Shown one piece after another: positions 24,332-33,901 of a DNA stretch of 64,000 nucleotides. This stretch comes from Streptomyces sp. NBC_01591 (lineage in GTDB: Bacteria; Actinomycetota; Actinomycetes; Streptomycetales; Streptomycetaceae), in the NCBI RefSeq assembly GCF_035918155.1, contig NZ_CP109327.1, positions 2,480,001-2,544,000 of the forward strand. Reading direction: 5' to 3'. The notes below the pieces were generated by a model. It was not told the DNA's origin, did no database searches, and worked only from the letters and a program-made list of their open reading frames with translations. Numbering within the stretch: the first letter of the stretch is position 1; each line of letters begins with the position of its first letter. The translations under genes and the position numbers were made by a program.

Positions 24332-25981
24332 TCAGTGGTGACCGTGGCCGCTGGTGATCTCCTTGTACTCCTCGACGGTGGGCTTGGCGATCTGGTTGTT
24401 CTCGCCGAAGTAGCCCTTGCTGAGCCGGGCCCGCAGCTTCTGCAGGAGAGACACCTTGCGCTCGACACCGTTCTCGTCGACCGTCGGGCCGATCTCGACC
24501 GGCTTGTACTGCTCGTGCGCGGTGAGCGTGTGCAGCTGCTCGGGGCCGAGCGGCTCGTGGATCTCGACGAACTCACCGTGCGGCAGGCGCTTGATGATGC
24601 CGGACTCGCGCCCGTGCAGCACCTTCTCCTTGTCGCGGCGCTGGAGGCCGAGGCAGATCCGCCGGGTGGCGACGAACGCGATGACCGGGCCGACGAAGAT
24701 GAAGATCCGGACGAACCAGGAGATGGCGTTCAGCGACAGGTGGAAGTGCGTGGCCCACAGGTCGTTGGCACCGCCGATGAAGACGACGACGTACTCGGTG
24801 ATCCAGGCGACGCCGAAGGCCGTCCGGGTCGGGGCGTTGCGCGGGCGGTCCAGGATGTGGTGCTCGCGCTTGTCCCCGGTGATCCAGGACTCGACGAACG
24901 GGTAGACGGCGATGATCCCGAGCACCAGTCCGAAGGCCATCAGCGGGATGAACACACCCAGGACGAGCGTGTGACCCCAGAGGTTGATCTCCCAGCCGGG
25001 CATCACTCGGATCAGACCCTCGGCGAAGCCCATGTACCAGTCGGGCTGGGCGCCGGTGGACACCTGGTCCGGGCGGTACGGGCCGATGTTCCAGATCGGG
25101 TTGATCGTGGCGATCGCCGCGATGATGGCGATGATGCCGAAGACCAGGAAGAAGAAGCCACCGGCCTTCGCCATGTACACCGGCAGCAGCGGCATGCCGA
25201 CGACGTTCTTGTTGGTGCGGCCGGGACCCGCGAACTGCGTGTGCTTGTGGTAGAAGACCAGGATCAGGTGCGCCACCAGCAGACCGAGCATGATGCCCGG
25301 CAGCAGCAGGATGTGGATCGAGTAGAACCGGGCGACGAAGTCGTGACCGGGGAACTCTCCGCCGAACAGGAACATCGAGAGGTACGTGCCGACGATCGGC
25401 GTCGACAGGATCGCGCCCTGGGTGAAGCGGACACCCGTACCGGACAGCAGGTCGTCCGGGAGCGAGTAGCCGGTGAAGCCGGTGAACATACCCAGCACGA
25501 ACAGCAGGAAGCCGAACAGCCAGTTGATCTCACGCGGCTTGCGGAACGCCCCCGTGAAGAAGACGCGCATCATGTGCACGAACATGCCGGCCAGGAAGAT
25601 CAGCGCGGCCCAGTGGTGGATCTGGCGAACCAGCAGACCACCGCGGACGTCGAAGCTGATGTCCAGCGTCGAGGCGTAGGCCTGCGACATCCGGATGCCC
25701 TGCATCGGCTCGTACGAGCCGTGGTACACGACCTCGCCCATGCTCGGTTCGAAGAACAGCGTCAGATACACACCCGTGAGGATGATGATGATGAAGCTGT
25801 AGAGCGCGATCTCCCCGAGCATGAAGGACCAGTGGTCCGGGAAGATCTTGCGCATGTTGGCCTTGGCCAGGGAGTAGATCCCGAGCCGGCCGTCCGCCCA
25901 GTCGGCCACCCGCTCACCGGCGGGCGCCTTGCGATTGCCCGGTGCGGCAGCACCAGATGTGTTCGTGGTCGCAGTACTCAT
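24332..25981 (-). CDS. qcrB: Cytochrome bc1 complex cytochrome b subunit
   Basis: 549-residue membrane subunit of the menaquinol:cytochrome c oxidoreductase. Haem b ligands appear as paired histidines in QIHHWAALIFLAGMFVHMM and in YSIHILLLPGIMLGLLVAH, on successive helices. It is longer than mitochondrial cytochrome b because of a C-terminal cytoplasmic extension typical of actinobacteria. The ATG overlaps the qcrA stop by 4 bp. It is the last gene of the ctaE-qcrCAB cluster and forms a supercomplex with the aa3 oxidase encoded at 30.5-33.6 kb. Confidence 0.97.
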   Translation of the reverse strand: MSTATTNTSGAAAPGNRKAPAGERVADWADGRLGIYSLAKANMRKIFPDHWSFMLGEIALYSFIIIILTGVYLTLFFEPSMGEVVYHGSYEPMQGIRMSQAYASTLDISFDVRGGLLVRQIHHWAALIFLAGMFVHMMRVFFTGAFRKPREINWLFGFLLFVLGMFTGFTGYSLPDDLLSGTGVRFTQGAILSTPIVGTYLSMFLFGGEFPGHDFVARFYSIHILLLPGIMLGLLVAHLILVFYHKHTQFAGPGRTNKNVVGMPLLPVYMAKAGGFFFLVFGIIAIIAAIATINPIWNIGPYRPDQVSTGAQPDWYMGFAEGLIRVMPGWEINLWGHTLVLGVFIPLMAFGLVLGIIAVYPFVESWITGDKREHHILDRPRNAPTRTAFGVAWITEYVVVFIGGANDLWATHFHLSLNAISWFVRIFIFVGPVIAFVATRRICLGLQRRDKEKVLHGRESGIIKRLPHGEFVEIHEPLGPEQLHTLTAHEQYKPVEIGPTVDENGVERKVSLLQKLRARLSKGYFGENNQIAKPTVEEYKEITSGHGHH

Positions 25982-27030
25982 CCGCGCTCCCAGAATGCAG
26001 GACCGACGGGCTCTTCGAAGTCACCGAGCGCTTCGAGGTTGCCCTCGGCGTTCACACCGATCCGCAGCTGCGGAAGGGCGTGACCGGCCGGACCGAAGAT
26101 GACGCGGGCGCCGTCGGAGAGGTCGAAGGTGGACTGGTGGCACGGGCAGAGCACGTGGTGCGTCTGCTGCTCGTACAGGCTGATCGGGCAGCCGACGTGG
26201 GTGCAGATCTTGGAGAAGGCCACGATTCCCTCGTGGGCCCACTCGCGCTCGCGCTTGTCCTTGATGTCGTCCGGCTCGATGCGGATGATCATCAGTGCGG
26301 CCTTGGCGATCTGGTTCTGGAAGTCGTGAGCGTCCTCCTCCAGGCCCTCGGGCATGGCGAAGGTCAGCGAACCGACGGCGACGTCCTCGGGACGCAGCGG
26401 CTCCATGGTGTTCATGTTGATGAGCTGCTTGCCCCTGGCCCACAGGGTGGTACGGAGCTTCTTCTCCGGCAGCGGACCGAGGTCGCGCAGCAGCACCACG
26501 CCGGAGAGCGGCACCAGGGCCAGCGCGCCGAACATGGTGTTGCGGATCAGCTTGCGCCGTCCGAACGCGGACTCCTCGGCACCCGCCGCGAAGTCCGCCA
26601 TGACCTTCGCCTTGACCTCGGGCTCGGCCTCGATGGCGTGCCGGTCGTCGGCGACCTCCACGTCGGACATCAGCGTGCGCGCCCAGTGGACGGCGCCGGC
26701 GCCGATCGTGAAGAGGGCCACGCCCAGGGTCAGACCCAGGGAGAAGTTGAGCGCGCTCACGTGGCCGAAGGGCCAGATGTACACGATCTTGTCGACCGGG
26801 AAGATGACGTACGAGGCGATGAAGCCGATCGTCGCCAGCATGGACAGCGTGAACATGAACGCGACGGCGCGCTCGGAGCGCTTCGCGGCCCGTTCGTCGA
26901 TGTCCTGGATGCGCGGCTTGTGGGCCGGCAGCCCCGGGTCGGCGAACGGGTCGTCCGCGACCTTTACCGCGCCGTGCGCGGGTTCCTGCTCAGCGGGCAG
27001 GTTCTCGTCTGGAATCTCTTGGCTACTCAT
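25978..27030 (-). CDS. qcrA: Cytochrome bc1 complex Rieske iron-sulfur subunit
   Basis: 350-residue Rieske protein. Three hydrophobic segments lie between about residues 55 and 195, the actinobacterial form, rather than the single anchor of mitochondria. The [2Fe-2S] ligands are in CTHVGC and CPCHQSTFDL, with the disulfide cysteines adjacent. It passes electrons from menaquinol to the dihaem cytochrome QcrC on the outer membrane face. Start and stop both overlap neighbours by 4 bp (ATGA), so translation of qcrC-A-B is coupled. Confidence 0.97.
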   Translation of the reverse strand: MSSQEIPDENLPAEQEPAHGAVKVADDPFADPGLPAHKPRIQDIDERAAKRSERAVAFMFTLSMLATIGFIASYVIFPVDKIVYIWPFGHVSALNFSLGLTLGVALFTIGAGAVHWARTLMSDVEVADDRHAIEAEPEVKAKVMADFAAGAEESAFGRRKLIRNTMFGALALVPLSGVVLLRDLGPLPEKKLRTTLWARGKQLINMNTMEPLRPEDVAVGSLTFAMPEGLEEDAHDFQNQIAKAALMIIRIEPDDIKDKREREWAHEGIVAFSKICTHVGCPISLYEQQTHHVLCPCHQSTFDLSDGARVIFGPAGHALPQLRIGVNAEGNLEALGDFEEPVGPAFWERG

Positions 27031-27836
27031 GACTTCTTGGCCTTAGCGGTGTGGGCCGCGACCCAAATGGCAACTGCGATCAGTGCGCCGAGCCCGAAGA
27101 TCCAGGCGAACAGACCCTCGCTGACCGGCCCCAGGCCACCCAGCTTCAGACCACCCGGGTTCTCCGCCTGGGCGCTGTTCACGGTCTGGACGTACGCGAT
27201 GATGTCCCGCTTCTGCTGCTCGGGCATCGTCGTGTCCGGGAAGGACGGCATGCTCTGCGGGCCGGTCTGCATGGCCTCGTAGACGTGCTTCGGGTCCACG
27301 CCTTCAAGGCTGGGCGCGTACTTGCCGTTCGACAGCGCGCCGCCCTCACCGGTGAAGTTGTGGCACTGCGCGCAGTTGTTACGGAACAGGTCGCCACCCC
27401 TGGCGATGTCCGCACCCGCGGGGTCGACCTGCTTCTTGGTCGGAATGACCGGACCGGCGCCGAGCGACGCGACGTACGCCGCGAGCTGGTCGATCTGCGC
27501 CTGGTTGTAGATGACCTTCTTCTTCGGTACCTGGGCGCCCGGCTGCTGCGCCGGCATACGGCCCGTACCGACCTGGAAGTCAACGGCGGCGGAGCCCACG
27601 CCGACCAGGCTCGGCCCGTCGGTGGTGCCCTGACCGCCGGTTCCGTGGCAGCTGGCGCAACCGACGGAGTACAGCTTCTTGCCCTCTTCGATGGCGAGGG
27701 ACTGGGCGGTTTCGTCGGCCTGCGCCTTACTCGCGGGCGCAAACGCGGCGTACAGCCCCCCAGTGGCCGCCAGCGCGAGGAGTAGTACGACGACCGCCGC
27801 CAACGGATGGCGTCGTCGTGCGGAGAGCTTTTTCAC
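27027..27836 (-). CDS. qcrC: Dihaem cytochrome c subunit of the bc1 complex
   Basis: 269-residue membrane-bound cytochrome c. An N-terminal anchor (HPLAAVVVLLLALAATGGL) is followed by two haem-c domains, CASCHG near residue 58 and CAQCHN near residue 155, and a C-terminal membrane helix ending in KAKKS. In actinobacteria this fused dihaem protein replaces soluble cytochrome c and links bc1 directly to the aa3 oxidase. It lies 62 bp downstream of ctaE. Confidence 0.97.
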   Translation of the reverse strand: MKKLSARRRHPLAAVVVLLLALAATGGLYAAFAPASKAQADETAQSLAIEEGKKLYSVGCASCHGTGGQGTTDGPSLVGVGSAAVDFQVGTGRMPAQQPGAQVPKKKVIYNQAQIDQLAAYVASLGAGPVIPTKKQVDPAGADIARGGDLFRNNCAQCHNFTGEGGALSNGKYAPSLEGVDPKHVYEAMQTGPQSMPSFPDTTMPEQQKRDIIAYVQTVNSAQAENPGGLKLGGLGPVSEGLFAWIFGLGALIAVAIWVAAHTAKAKKS

Positions 27837-27898
27837 GGATTACCCCGGTGTCAGGATCTTCTGCGTCGATGCTGGATGTGGTTCGGGTTCGAACCCGG

Positions 27899-28519
27899 TT
27901 ACTTGATCATGTAGATCGTGGCGAAGAGGCCGATCCACACGACATCGACGAAGTGCCAGTAATAGGACACGACGATGGCGGCGGTCGCCTGTTCGTGGGT
28001 GAACCTCTTGGCTGCGTACGTCCTGCCCAGAACGAGCAGGAAGGCGATGAGACCGCCTGTCACGTGCAGACCGTGGAAGCCGGTGGTCAGGTAGAACACC
28101 GAGCCGTACGGGTCGGAGGACAGCGAGAGACCCGCTTCCTTGACCAGCTCGGTGTACTCGAGGACCTGGCCTCCGATGAAGATCGAGCCCATCACGAAAG
28201 TGATAATGAACCAGGTGCGGAGCTTCTTCACATCACCCCGCTCCGCGGCGAAGACGCCGAGCTGGCAGGTGAGTGAGGAGAGCACCAGGATCGTGGTGTT
28301 CGTCGCCGAGAACGGGAAGTTCAGGTGCTCGGCCATCTCCTTCCAGTGATCCGGTCCCGTCACCGATCGCAGGGTGAAGTACATCGCGAAGAGGGCCGCG
28401 AAGAACATCAGCTCGGAACTCAGCCAAATGATGGTTCCGACGCTGGTGAGGTTCGGTCGATTGACCGACGGGTGCGCGTGCCCGGTTTCTACTGTCGTTG
28501 CTGTCGCCACGACCGACAT
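27899..28519 (-). CDS. ctaE: Cytochrome c oxidase subunit III
   Basis: 206-residue membrane protein with five hydrophobic helices, the short actinobacterial form of subunit III. Typical segments are [31 protein letters not shown] and [15 protein letters not shown]. It stabilises subunit I of the aa3 oxidase. The ATG at 28517-28519 has no clear ribosome site and is centred in a 9-bp inverted repeat. First gene of the ctaE-qcrCAB operon, divergent from the receiver-domain gene. Confidence 0.95.
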   Translation of the reverse strand: MSVVATATTVETGHAHPSVNRPNLTSVGTIIWLSSELMFFAALFAMYFTLRSVTGPDHWKEMAEHLNFPFSATNTTILVLSSLTCQLGVFAAERGDVKKLRTWFIITFVMGSIFIGGQVLEYTELVKEAGLSLSSDPYGSVFYLTTGFHGLHVTGGLIAFLLVLGRTYAAKRFTHEQATAAIVVSYYWHFVDVVWIGLFATIYMIK

Positions 28520-28530
28520 TATGTCGGTCG
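28510..28530 (-). promoter_or_regulatory. Inverted repeat over the ctaE start codon
   Basis: CGACCGACA TTA TGTCGGTCG, a perfect 9+9 repeat with 3-nt spacer, covers the ctaE initiation codon. It could be an operator or an RNA hairpin limiting initiation. Confidence 0.45.
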
Positions 28531-28706
28531 CTTATCCCGCCCTCACCCCGGGGGGTGCCGTTCGGTGTGTCAGCCGGGTGTGTCCTCCCCGAACGGCCCA
28601 TGGAACGACGGCCCCAAGCAGTACTGACAGGCTGTCGGGCGGAGTACGATCCGCGCATCGGTTCATGCCCGGAAAGCCCCGAAGACACAGATGTCACGGA
28701 GGAACA

Positions 28707-29108
28707 ATGCAGCCGACCGCCACGGTCCTGGTCTACAGCGACGACGCCAACACCCGTGAGCAGGTGAGGCTGGCAGCCGGGCGCAGGCCCGCGGCCGATG
28801 TGCCACCGGTGGAATTCCTGGAATGCGCCACCCTGCCCGCCGTCCTGGAGGCGCTGGACCGCGGCGGCGTCGATGTCTGCGTGCTGGACGGCGAGACGGC
28901 GCCCGCGGGCGGCATGGGCGTCTGCCGGCAGATCAAGGACGAGGTCTTCCGGTGCCCGCCGGTGCTGCTGCTGATCGGGCGCCCGCAGGACGCCTGGCTG
29001 GCCACCTGGAGCCGCGCGGACGCCGCGGTGACCCTGCCGGTCGAACCGGTCGAGTTCGCGGACGCCCTGGCCGCCCTGCTGCGCAGCAGGGACTGCGTGA
29101 GCGCCTGA
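28707..29108 (+). CDS. Stand-alone receiver-like domain protein
   Basis: 133-residue protein with a CheY-like layout: TVLVYSDDANTREQVRLA at the start with an acidic pair, VDVCVLDGETAPAGG with a candidate phosphoacceptor Asp, PVLLLIGRPQDAW, and VTLPVEPVEF at the conserved Lys/Pro loop, where the usual lysine is absent. There is no output domain. The missing Lys suggests a degenerate or phosphorylation-independent receiver. ATG 28707 follows GGAGGAA. It lies divergent from ctaE, within the respiratory gene region. Confidence 0.8.
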   Translation: MQPTATVLVYSDDANTREQVRLAAGRRPAADVPPVEFLECATLPAVLEALDRGGVDVCVLDGETAPAGGMGVCRQIKDEVFRCPPVLLLIGRPQDAWLATWSRADAAVTLPVEPVEFADALAALLRSRDCVSA

Positions 29109-29165
29109 GGCCCGCCGCGGATTCGTCCGCGGTCCCTTCGAGGGGCAGCGCACTCCCCGGGCCGG

Positions 29166-30422
29166 TCAGACCTCGGGGCGCAGTCGCGCCGCCTGGATCG
29201 TGTCCGTACGGTCCGGGGTGGTGTTCTTCTGCAGGGCGCTGCCCTTCAGCCATTTGGCCCAGGACAGGTTCCAGTCGCCGAAGCCGTTGTCGAACGGCGT
29301 CATCGTCTCGCCCTGGCTGCCCACGACCGTGACGATGTCGCCCTGACGCACGGTGTTGAAGAACCACTGGGCCTGGCCGGTGCTCATGCCCGTACAGCCG
29401 TGACTGACGTTCGCGTACCCCTGCGAGCCGGTGGACCAGGGGGCCGCGTGCACGTACTCGCCGCTCCAGGTGACGCGCGTCGCGTAGTAGACCTGCAGGT
29501 CGTACGAGTCGGAGGAGCCCTCCGCGATGCCGATCGTCTCCCCGCGCATACGTACGCGGTATTCCTTGCCCAGCACGACCTTGACGCCGTTTCGGGTGGA
29601 GAAGCCGGGCTTGCCGGTGGTCACCGGAATGGTCTTGATCACTTTCCCGTCGCGCTTGACCGTCATCGAGTGCGCCGCGGCGTTCGTGATGGCCTCGATG
29701 CGGTCGCCCGTGGTGAGCCGCAACGCCTTCGTGGGGGCGCCGTAGAGGGTGTCGGTGACCTTGATGCCCGCCAGGCCGCTGGTGACGTCGATGGTGGCCC
29801 TGGCGGGCCAGTAGTCCCTGGGGCGGTAGTGCAGGGTCTTGTCGTCGACCCAGTACCAGGAACCGGACACGGCGGGTGTCGAGCGGACCCGCAGGGCGCG
29901 CTCGACGTTGGCCCTGGACGCCTTGTCCTTGACCGGAGCGCTGAGTTCCGCCGTGATGGGCTGTCCGACGCCGTAGGTGCCCGCCTGAGGGCCGAAGGCG
30001 ACCTTAAGGAACTTCTTGGCCGAGGTGGTCCCGAAGGAGAGCGTACGGCTGCCCGGAGCCCCGTCGTCGTCCTCCACGCCGACCCGGACGGTGTACCGGG
30101 TGCCGGCGGCGAGCGGGACGGTGGAGTGCCACCGCTTCCCGTCGGCGTCGAGCTCACCCGCCAGATGGCGGCCGGTCGTGTCGACGGCCGACACGTCCGT
30201 GATCCGGCCTTCGTCGCCGTCGACGGTGACCTCCAGCGGCTTGCCGGGGTCGACCTTCTCGTCGCCGTCGGATGCGTTGGCGGTGATCTCGTCCGCGGCG
30301 TCGTACGGCTTCTCCGCCAGCGGATGGCCCTCGGACCCGCCACAGGCGGTCACACCTGCGACCAGGGTCACGACCAGCAGAGTGGAGCTCACTACGGGGC
30401 GGATGCGCGGCGTGTGGTTCAT
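29166..30422 (-). CDS. L,D-transpeptidase lipoprotein (Ig-like domains + YkuD)
   Basis: 418-residue envelope lipoprotein. The signal peptide ends in a lipobox near VTACG; residues about 45-250 form two Ig-like domains as in mycobacterial Ldt proteins; the YkuD catalytic domain has HAAPW followed by NVSHGCTGMS, where the Cys is the nucleophile. It forms 3-3 cross-links between meso-DAP or LL-DAP residues of peptidoglycan, or attaches proteins. It sits between ctaE and ctaF but is separated from ctaF by a terminator, so it is not part of the oxidase operon. Confidence 0.93.
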   Translation of the reverse strand: MNHTPRIRPVVSSTLLVVTLVAGVTACGGSEGHPLAEKPYDAADEITANASDGDEKVDPGKPLEVTVDGDEGRITDVSAVDTTGRHLAGELDADGKRWHSTVPLAAGTRYTVRVGVEDDDGAPGSRTLSFGTTSAKKFLKVAFGPQAGTYGVGQPITAELSAPVKDKASRANVERALRVRSTPAVSGSWYWVDDKTLHYRPRDYWPARATIDVTSGLAGIKVTDTLYGAPTKALRLTTGDRIEAITNAAAHSMTVKRDGKVIKTIPVTTGKPGFSTRNGVKVVLGKEYRVRMRGETIGIAEGSSDSYDLQVYYATRVTWSGEYVHAAPWSTGSQGYANVSHGCTGMSTGQAQWFFNTVRQGDIVTVVGSQGETMTPFDNGFGDWNLSWAKWLKGSALQKNTTPDRTDTIQAARLRPEV

Positions 30423-30474
30423 GCACCCACGCTAAGAAGATTCATCCGTTTCAGCGCGCGGGGTGACTGCGAAC

Positions 30475-30516
30475 GGGGGACCCGCGCTTCTCCAGGTGGA
30501 GAAGTGCGGGCCCCCC
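30475..30516 (-). terminator. cta operon terminator
   Basis: 18-19 bp stem (GGGGACCCGCGCTTCTCC arm, one mismatch, one G-U) around AGGT, 25 nt past the ctaF stop codon. Confidence 0.82.
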
Positions 30517-30540
30517 ATCAGGTGGAGCGGTGACGCTATG

Positions 30541-30939
30541 TCACTGGGTGCGGTTCTCGCCGCGGTAGTACTCGAAGACCCAGCCGAACAGACCGATCAG
30601 GATGACCGGGGCCGAGAAGTAGAGCAGCCACCAGCCGAAGATGACTCCCATGAAGGCGAGGGCACCGCCGACCGCCAGCGAGAGCGGCTGCCAGCTGTGC
30701 GGGGAGAAGAACCCCACCTCGCCGGCCTCGTCCGCGACATCGGCTTCCTTGTTGTCCTGCGCCATGGCGTCGACCCGCCGGGCCGTGAAGGCCAGGTAGA
30801 AGCCGATCATCATGCTCAGACCGAAGCCCAGGACGAGCGCGGTGGTACCGGCCGGCTCCTTCGACCACACGCCGTACGTGACGGCCATGGCGAGCATGAA
30901 GACGCTCAGCCAGATGAACATCTTGCCCTGGATCTTCAC
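30541..30939 (-). CDS. ctaF: Cytochrome c oxidase subunit IV (actinobacterial type)
   Basis: 132-residue membrane protein with four hydrophobic segments ([70 protein letters not shown]). This is the small accessory subunit CtaF found in actinobacterial aa3 oxidases. ATG overlaps the end of ctaD by 4 bp; it is the last gene of ctaC-D-F and is followed by a strong terminator. Confidence 0.93.
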   Translation of the reverse strand: MKIQGKMFIWLSVFMLAMAVTYGVWSKEPAGTTALVLGFGLSMMIGFYLAFTARRVDAMAQDNKEADVADEAGEVGFFSPHSWQPLSLAVGGALAFMGVIFGWWLLYFSAPVILIGLFGWVFEYYRGENRTQ

Positions 30940-32672
30940 TTGCCGGCCTCCTTGCCACCAGCGAGGGCCTTGTCATCCTCGGAGTGGTGCTCCAACTGCT
31001 CGAGCGCCGAGATCTCCGGGTGATGCAGGTCGAAGGCCGGGGATTCGGAACGGATCCGCGGCAGGGTGAGGAAGTTGTGCCGCGGCGGCGGGCAGGAGGT
31101 CGCCCACTCCAGCGAACGGCCGTAGCCCCACGGGTCGTCGACCTCGATCTTCTTGCCGTACTTGGCGGTCTTCCACACGTTGTAGAAGAACGGCAGCATC
31201 GACAGGCCGAGCAGGAACGAGGAGATCGTCGAGATCGTGTTCAGCGCGGTGAAGCCGTCCGCGGCGAGGTAGTCCGCGTAACGACGCGGCATGCCCTCGG
31301 CACCGAGCCAGTGCTGCACCAGGAACGTGCCGTGGAAGCCCACGAACAGCGTCCAGAACGTGATCTTGCCGAGCCGCTCGTCCAGCATCTTGCCGGTGAA
31401 CTTCGGCCACCAGAAGTGGAATCCGGAGAACATCGCGAAGACCACGGTGCCGAAGATGACGTAGTGGAAGTGCGCGACGACGAAGTACGAGTCCGAGACG
31501 TGGAAGTCCATCGGAGGCGATGCCAGGATCACGCCGGTCAGACCACCGAAGGTGAAGGTGATCAGGAAGCCGACGGCCCAGAGCATCGGTGTCTCGAAGG
31601 ACAACGATCCCTTCCACATCGTGCCGATCCAGTTGAAGAACTTCACACCGGTCGGTACCGCGATGAGGAATGTCATGAACGAGAAGAACGGCAACAGCAC
31701 ACCGCCCGTGACGTACATGTGGTGCGCCCACACGGTCACGGAGAGACCGGCGATGGCGATCGTCGCGCTGATCAGGCCGATGTAGCCGAACATCGGCTTC
31801 CGGCTGAACACCGGAATCACTTCGGAAATGATTCCGAAGAATGGCAGGGCAATGATGTACACCTCTGGATGGCCGAAGAACCAGAAGAGGTGTTGCCAAA
31901 GCAATGCGCCGCCATTGGCCGCGTCGAAGATATGCGCACCGAATTTACGGTCCGCCTCCAGCGCGAAGAGCGCCGCGGCGAGGACCGGGAAGGCCAGCAG
32001 GACCAGCACACCGGTCAGCAGGACGTTCCAGACGAAGATCGGCATGCGGAACATCGTCATGCCGGGCGCGCGCATGCAGATGATCGTGGTGATGAAGTTG
32101 ACCGAACCGAGGATCGTGCCGAAGCCGGAGAAGGCCAGACCCATGATCCACATGTCGGCGCCGATACCCGGCGACCGGACGGCGTCCGAGAGCGGGGAGT
32201 AGGCGAACCAGCCGAAGTCCGCCGCACCCTGCGGGGTGAGGAAGCCGGCCACCGCGATGAGGGAACCGAAGAGGTACAGCCAGTACGCGAACATGTTCAG
32301 CCGCGGGAACGCCACGTCGGGCGCGCCGATCTGCAGCGGCATGATCCAGTTCGCGAATCCGGCGAACAGCGGCGTCGCGAACATCAGCAGCATGATCGTG
32401 CCGTGCATCGTGAACGCCTGGTTGAACTGCTCGTTCGACATGATCTGCGTGCCGGGACGGGCCAGTTCGGCGCGCATGAAGAGCGCCATCAGACCGCCGA
32501 TGCAGAAGAACGCGAACGATGTGACCAGGTACATCGTGCCGATCGTCTTGTGGTCAGTGGTGGTCAGCCACTTGATGACGACGTTTCCCGGCTGCTTGCG
32601 CCGGACCGGCAGCTCGTCCTCGTACGAGTCGTCTGCTGCCGCGGCACCCTGAGGTTCGTTGAGGATGCTCAC
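30936..32672 (-). CDS. ctaD: Cytochrome c oxidase subunit I
   Basis: 578-residue catalytic subunit of the aa3 oxidase with 12 membrane helices. The haem a ligand is in [17 protein letters not shown]; the CuB site and cross-linked Tyr are in [14 protein letters not shown]; the CuB histidine pair is in WAHHMYVTG; the haem a3/a ligands are in [11 protein letters not shown]. It reduces O2 to water and pumps protons. Overlaps ctaC and ctaF by 4 bp each. Confidence 0.98.
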   Translation of the reverse strand: MSILNEPQGAAAADDSYEDELPVRRKQPGNVVIKWLTTTDHKTIGTMYLVTSFAFFCIGGLMALFMRAELARPGTQIMSNEQFNQAFTMHGTIMLLMFATPLFAGFANWIMPLQIGAPDVAFPRLNMFAYWLYLFGSLIAVAGFLTPQGAADFGWFAYSPLSDAVRSPGIGADMWIMGLAFSGFGTILGSVNFITTIICMRAPGMTMFRMPIFVWNVLLTGVLVLLAFPVLAAALFALEADRKFGAHIFDAANGGALLWQHLFWFFGHPEVYIIALPFFGIISEVIPVFSRKPMFGYIGLISATIAIAGLSVTVWAHHMYVTGGVLLPFFSFMTFLIAVPTGVKFFNWIGTMWKGSLSFETPMLWAVGFLITFTFGGLTGVILASPPMDFHVSDSYFVVAHFHYVIFGTVVFAMFSGFHFWWPKFTGKMLDERLGKITFWTLFVGFHGTFLVQHWLGAEGMPRRYADYLAADGFTALNTISTISSFLLGLSMLPFFYNVWKTAKYGKKIEVDDPWGYGRSLEWATSCPPPRHNFLTLPRIRSESPAFDLHHPEISALEQLEHHSEDDKALAGGKEAGK

Positions 32673-33631
32673 AGTTTGTTCGTCTCCGCATTCCTGGCCG
32701 GGTCAGTCTGCTCGATGCCGGCCGGCACGTAGCCCGTCTGGCCCTTCTTCGCCAGCTCCTCGAGGTGCGCCTGGTAGCGCTCCGGGGAGACGACCTTGAC
32801 GTTGAAGAGCATCCGGGAGTGGTCGGCGCCGCAGAGCTCGGCGCACTTGCCCATGAAGGTGCCCTCCTGGTTGGGAGTCACCTCGAAGGCGTTGGTGTGG
32901 CCCGGAATGACGTCCTGCTTCATGAGGAACGGCACCACCCAGAAGGAGTGGATGACGTCACGCGAAGTCAGAACGAAACGGACCTTCTCGCCCTTCGGCA
33001 GCCACAGGGTCGGACCCGGGTTGCCGTTCTGCGGGTTCCGCGTTCCCGGGACGCCGAAGTCGTAGACGCCTTCTGCACCCTTGGGGAAGTCCTTCCGGAA
33101 CCGGTCGGGGATGGCGTCGAGCTCCTTGGGGATCTCATTGCCCGTGGCGGGCGAGCCGTCCACGTTCTCGATGTAGTTGAAGCCCCAGCTCCACTGGTAG
33201 CCGACCACGTTGATGGTGTGGGCAGGCTTCGGGGAGAGCGAGAGGAGCTTCGATTCATCGCGCGCGGTGAAGTAGAACAACACCGAGACGATGATCAGAG
33301 GGACCACTGTGTACAGCGCCTCGATGGGCATGTTGTACCTGGTCTGCGGAGGAACCTCGACCTTGGTGCGGCTGCGCCGGTGGAAGATGACGCTCCACAG
33401 GATCAGGCCCCAGACCAGCACGCCCGTGGCGAGCGCTGCCGCCCACGAGCCCTGCCAGAGGGAAAGGATCCGTGGTGCCTCTTCTGTTACCGGCGTGGGC
33501 ATACCAAGGCGGGGGAAGTCCTTGTATGTGCAACCGGTTGCGGTCGCCAGGATCAGGCCCGCAGTCAGCACCTGCGGCAGCTTCCGCCGCATCGGGCGCC
33601 GCGACGAGCGGTCGGAGCCGTTGGGACTCAC
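32669..33631 (-). CDS. ctaC: Cytochrome c oxidase subunit II
   Basis: 320-residue membrane lipoprotein subunit carrying the CuA centre. The signal has a lipobox ending TATGC; two membrane helices follow ([16 protein letters not shown] and [18 protein letters not shown]); the cupredoxin domain has VIHSFWVV and the CuA ligands [12 protein letters not shown]. It accepts electrons from QcrC. First gene of ctaC-D-F, with promoter elements expected in 33632-33901. Confidence 0.97.
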   Translation of the reverse strand: MSPNGSDRSSRRPMRRKLPQVLTAGLILATATGCTYKDFPRLGMPTPVTEEAPRILSLWQGSWAAALATGVLVWGLILWSVIFHRRSRTKVEVPPQTRYNMPIEALYTVVPLIIVSVLFYFTARDESKLLSLSPKPAHTINVVGYQWSWGFNYIENVDGSPATGNEIPKELDAIPDRFRKDFPKGAEGVYDFGVPGTRNPQNGNPGPTLWLPKGEKVRFVLTSRDVIHSFWVVPFLMKQDVIPGHTNAFEVTPNQEGTFMGKCAELCGADHSRMLFNVKVVSPERYQAHLEELAKKGQTGYVPAGIEQTDPARNAETNKL

Positions 33632-33729
33632 GTAGCGCCTTCCCGAGAGTCTCGCCCGCGCGGTCGGCGCGGCCGTCTTTCTGGTCGGTCGCCGCCCTGA
33701 CGCGGGCAGGGGTTTGGATGTTTATGCGG

Positions 33730-33760
33730 ACCAAACCCTACTGGACGCTATTTGGGGTCG
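33730..33760 (-). promoter_or_regulatory. Possible ctaC promoter region
   Basis: On the minus strand TAGGGT, a typical Streptomyces -10, occurs in GTCCAGTAGGGTTTGG about 115 nt upstream of ctaC. No convincing -35 is seen. Confidence 0.35.
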
Positions 33761-33901
33761 CGCGGGGAGGGTGCCCAACGCGCCGTCCGACTCCCCGAAG
33801 GGGTGGAATACGGGCCTCCGGCCGCCATCTGACGGCCCCTCTCCCGGCCCTGCGGGTGGCCCCTCCCCGGGCCCGGGCCCGGCTCGGGCTAGCGTGGCCG
33901 C

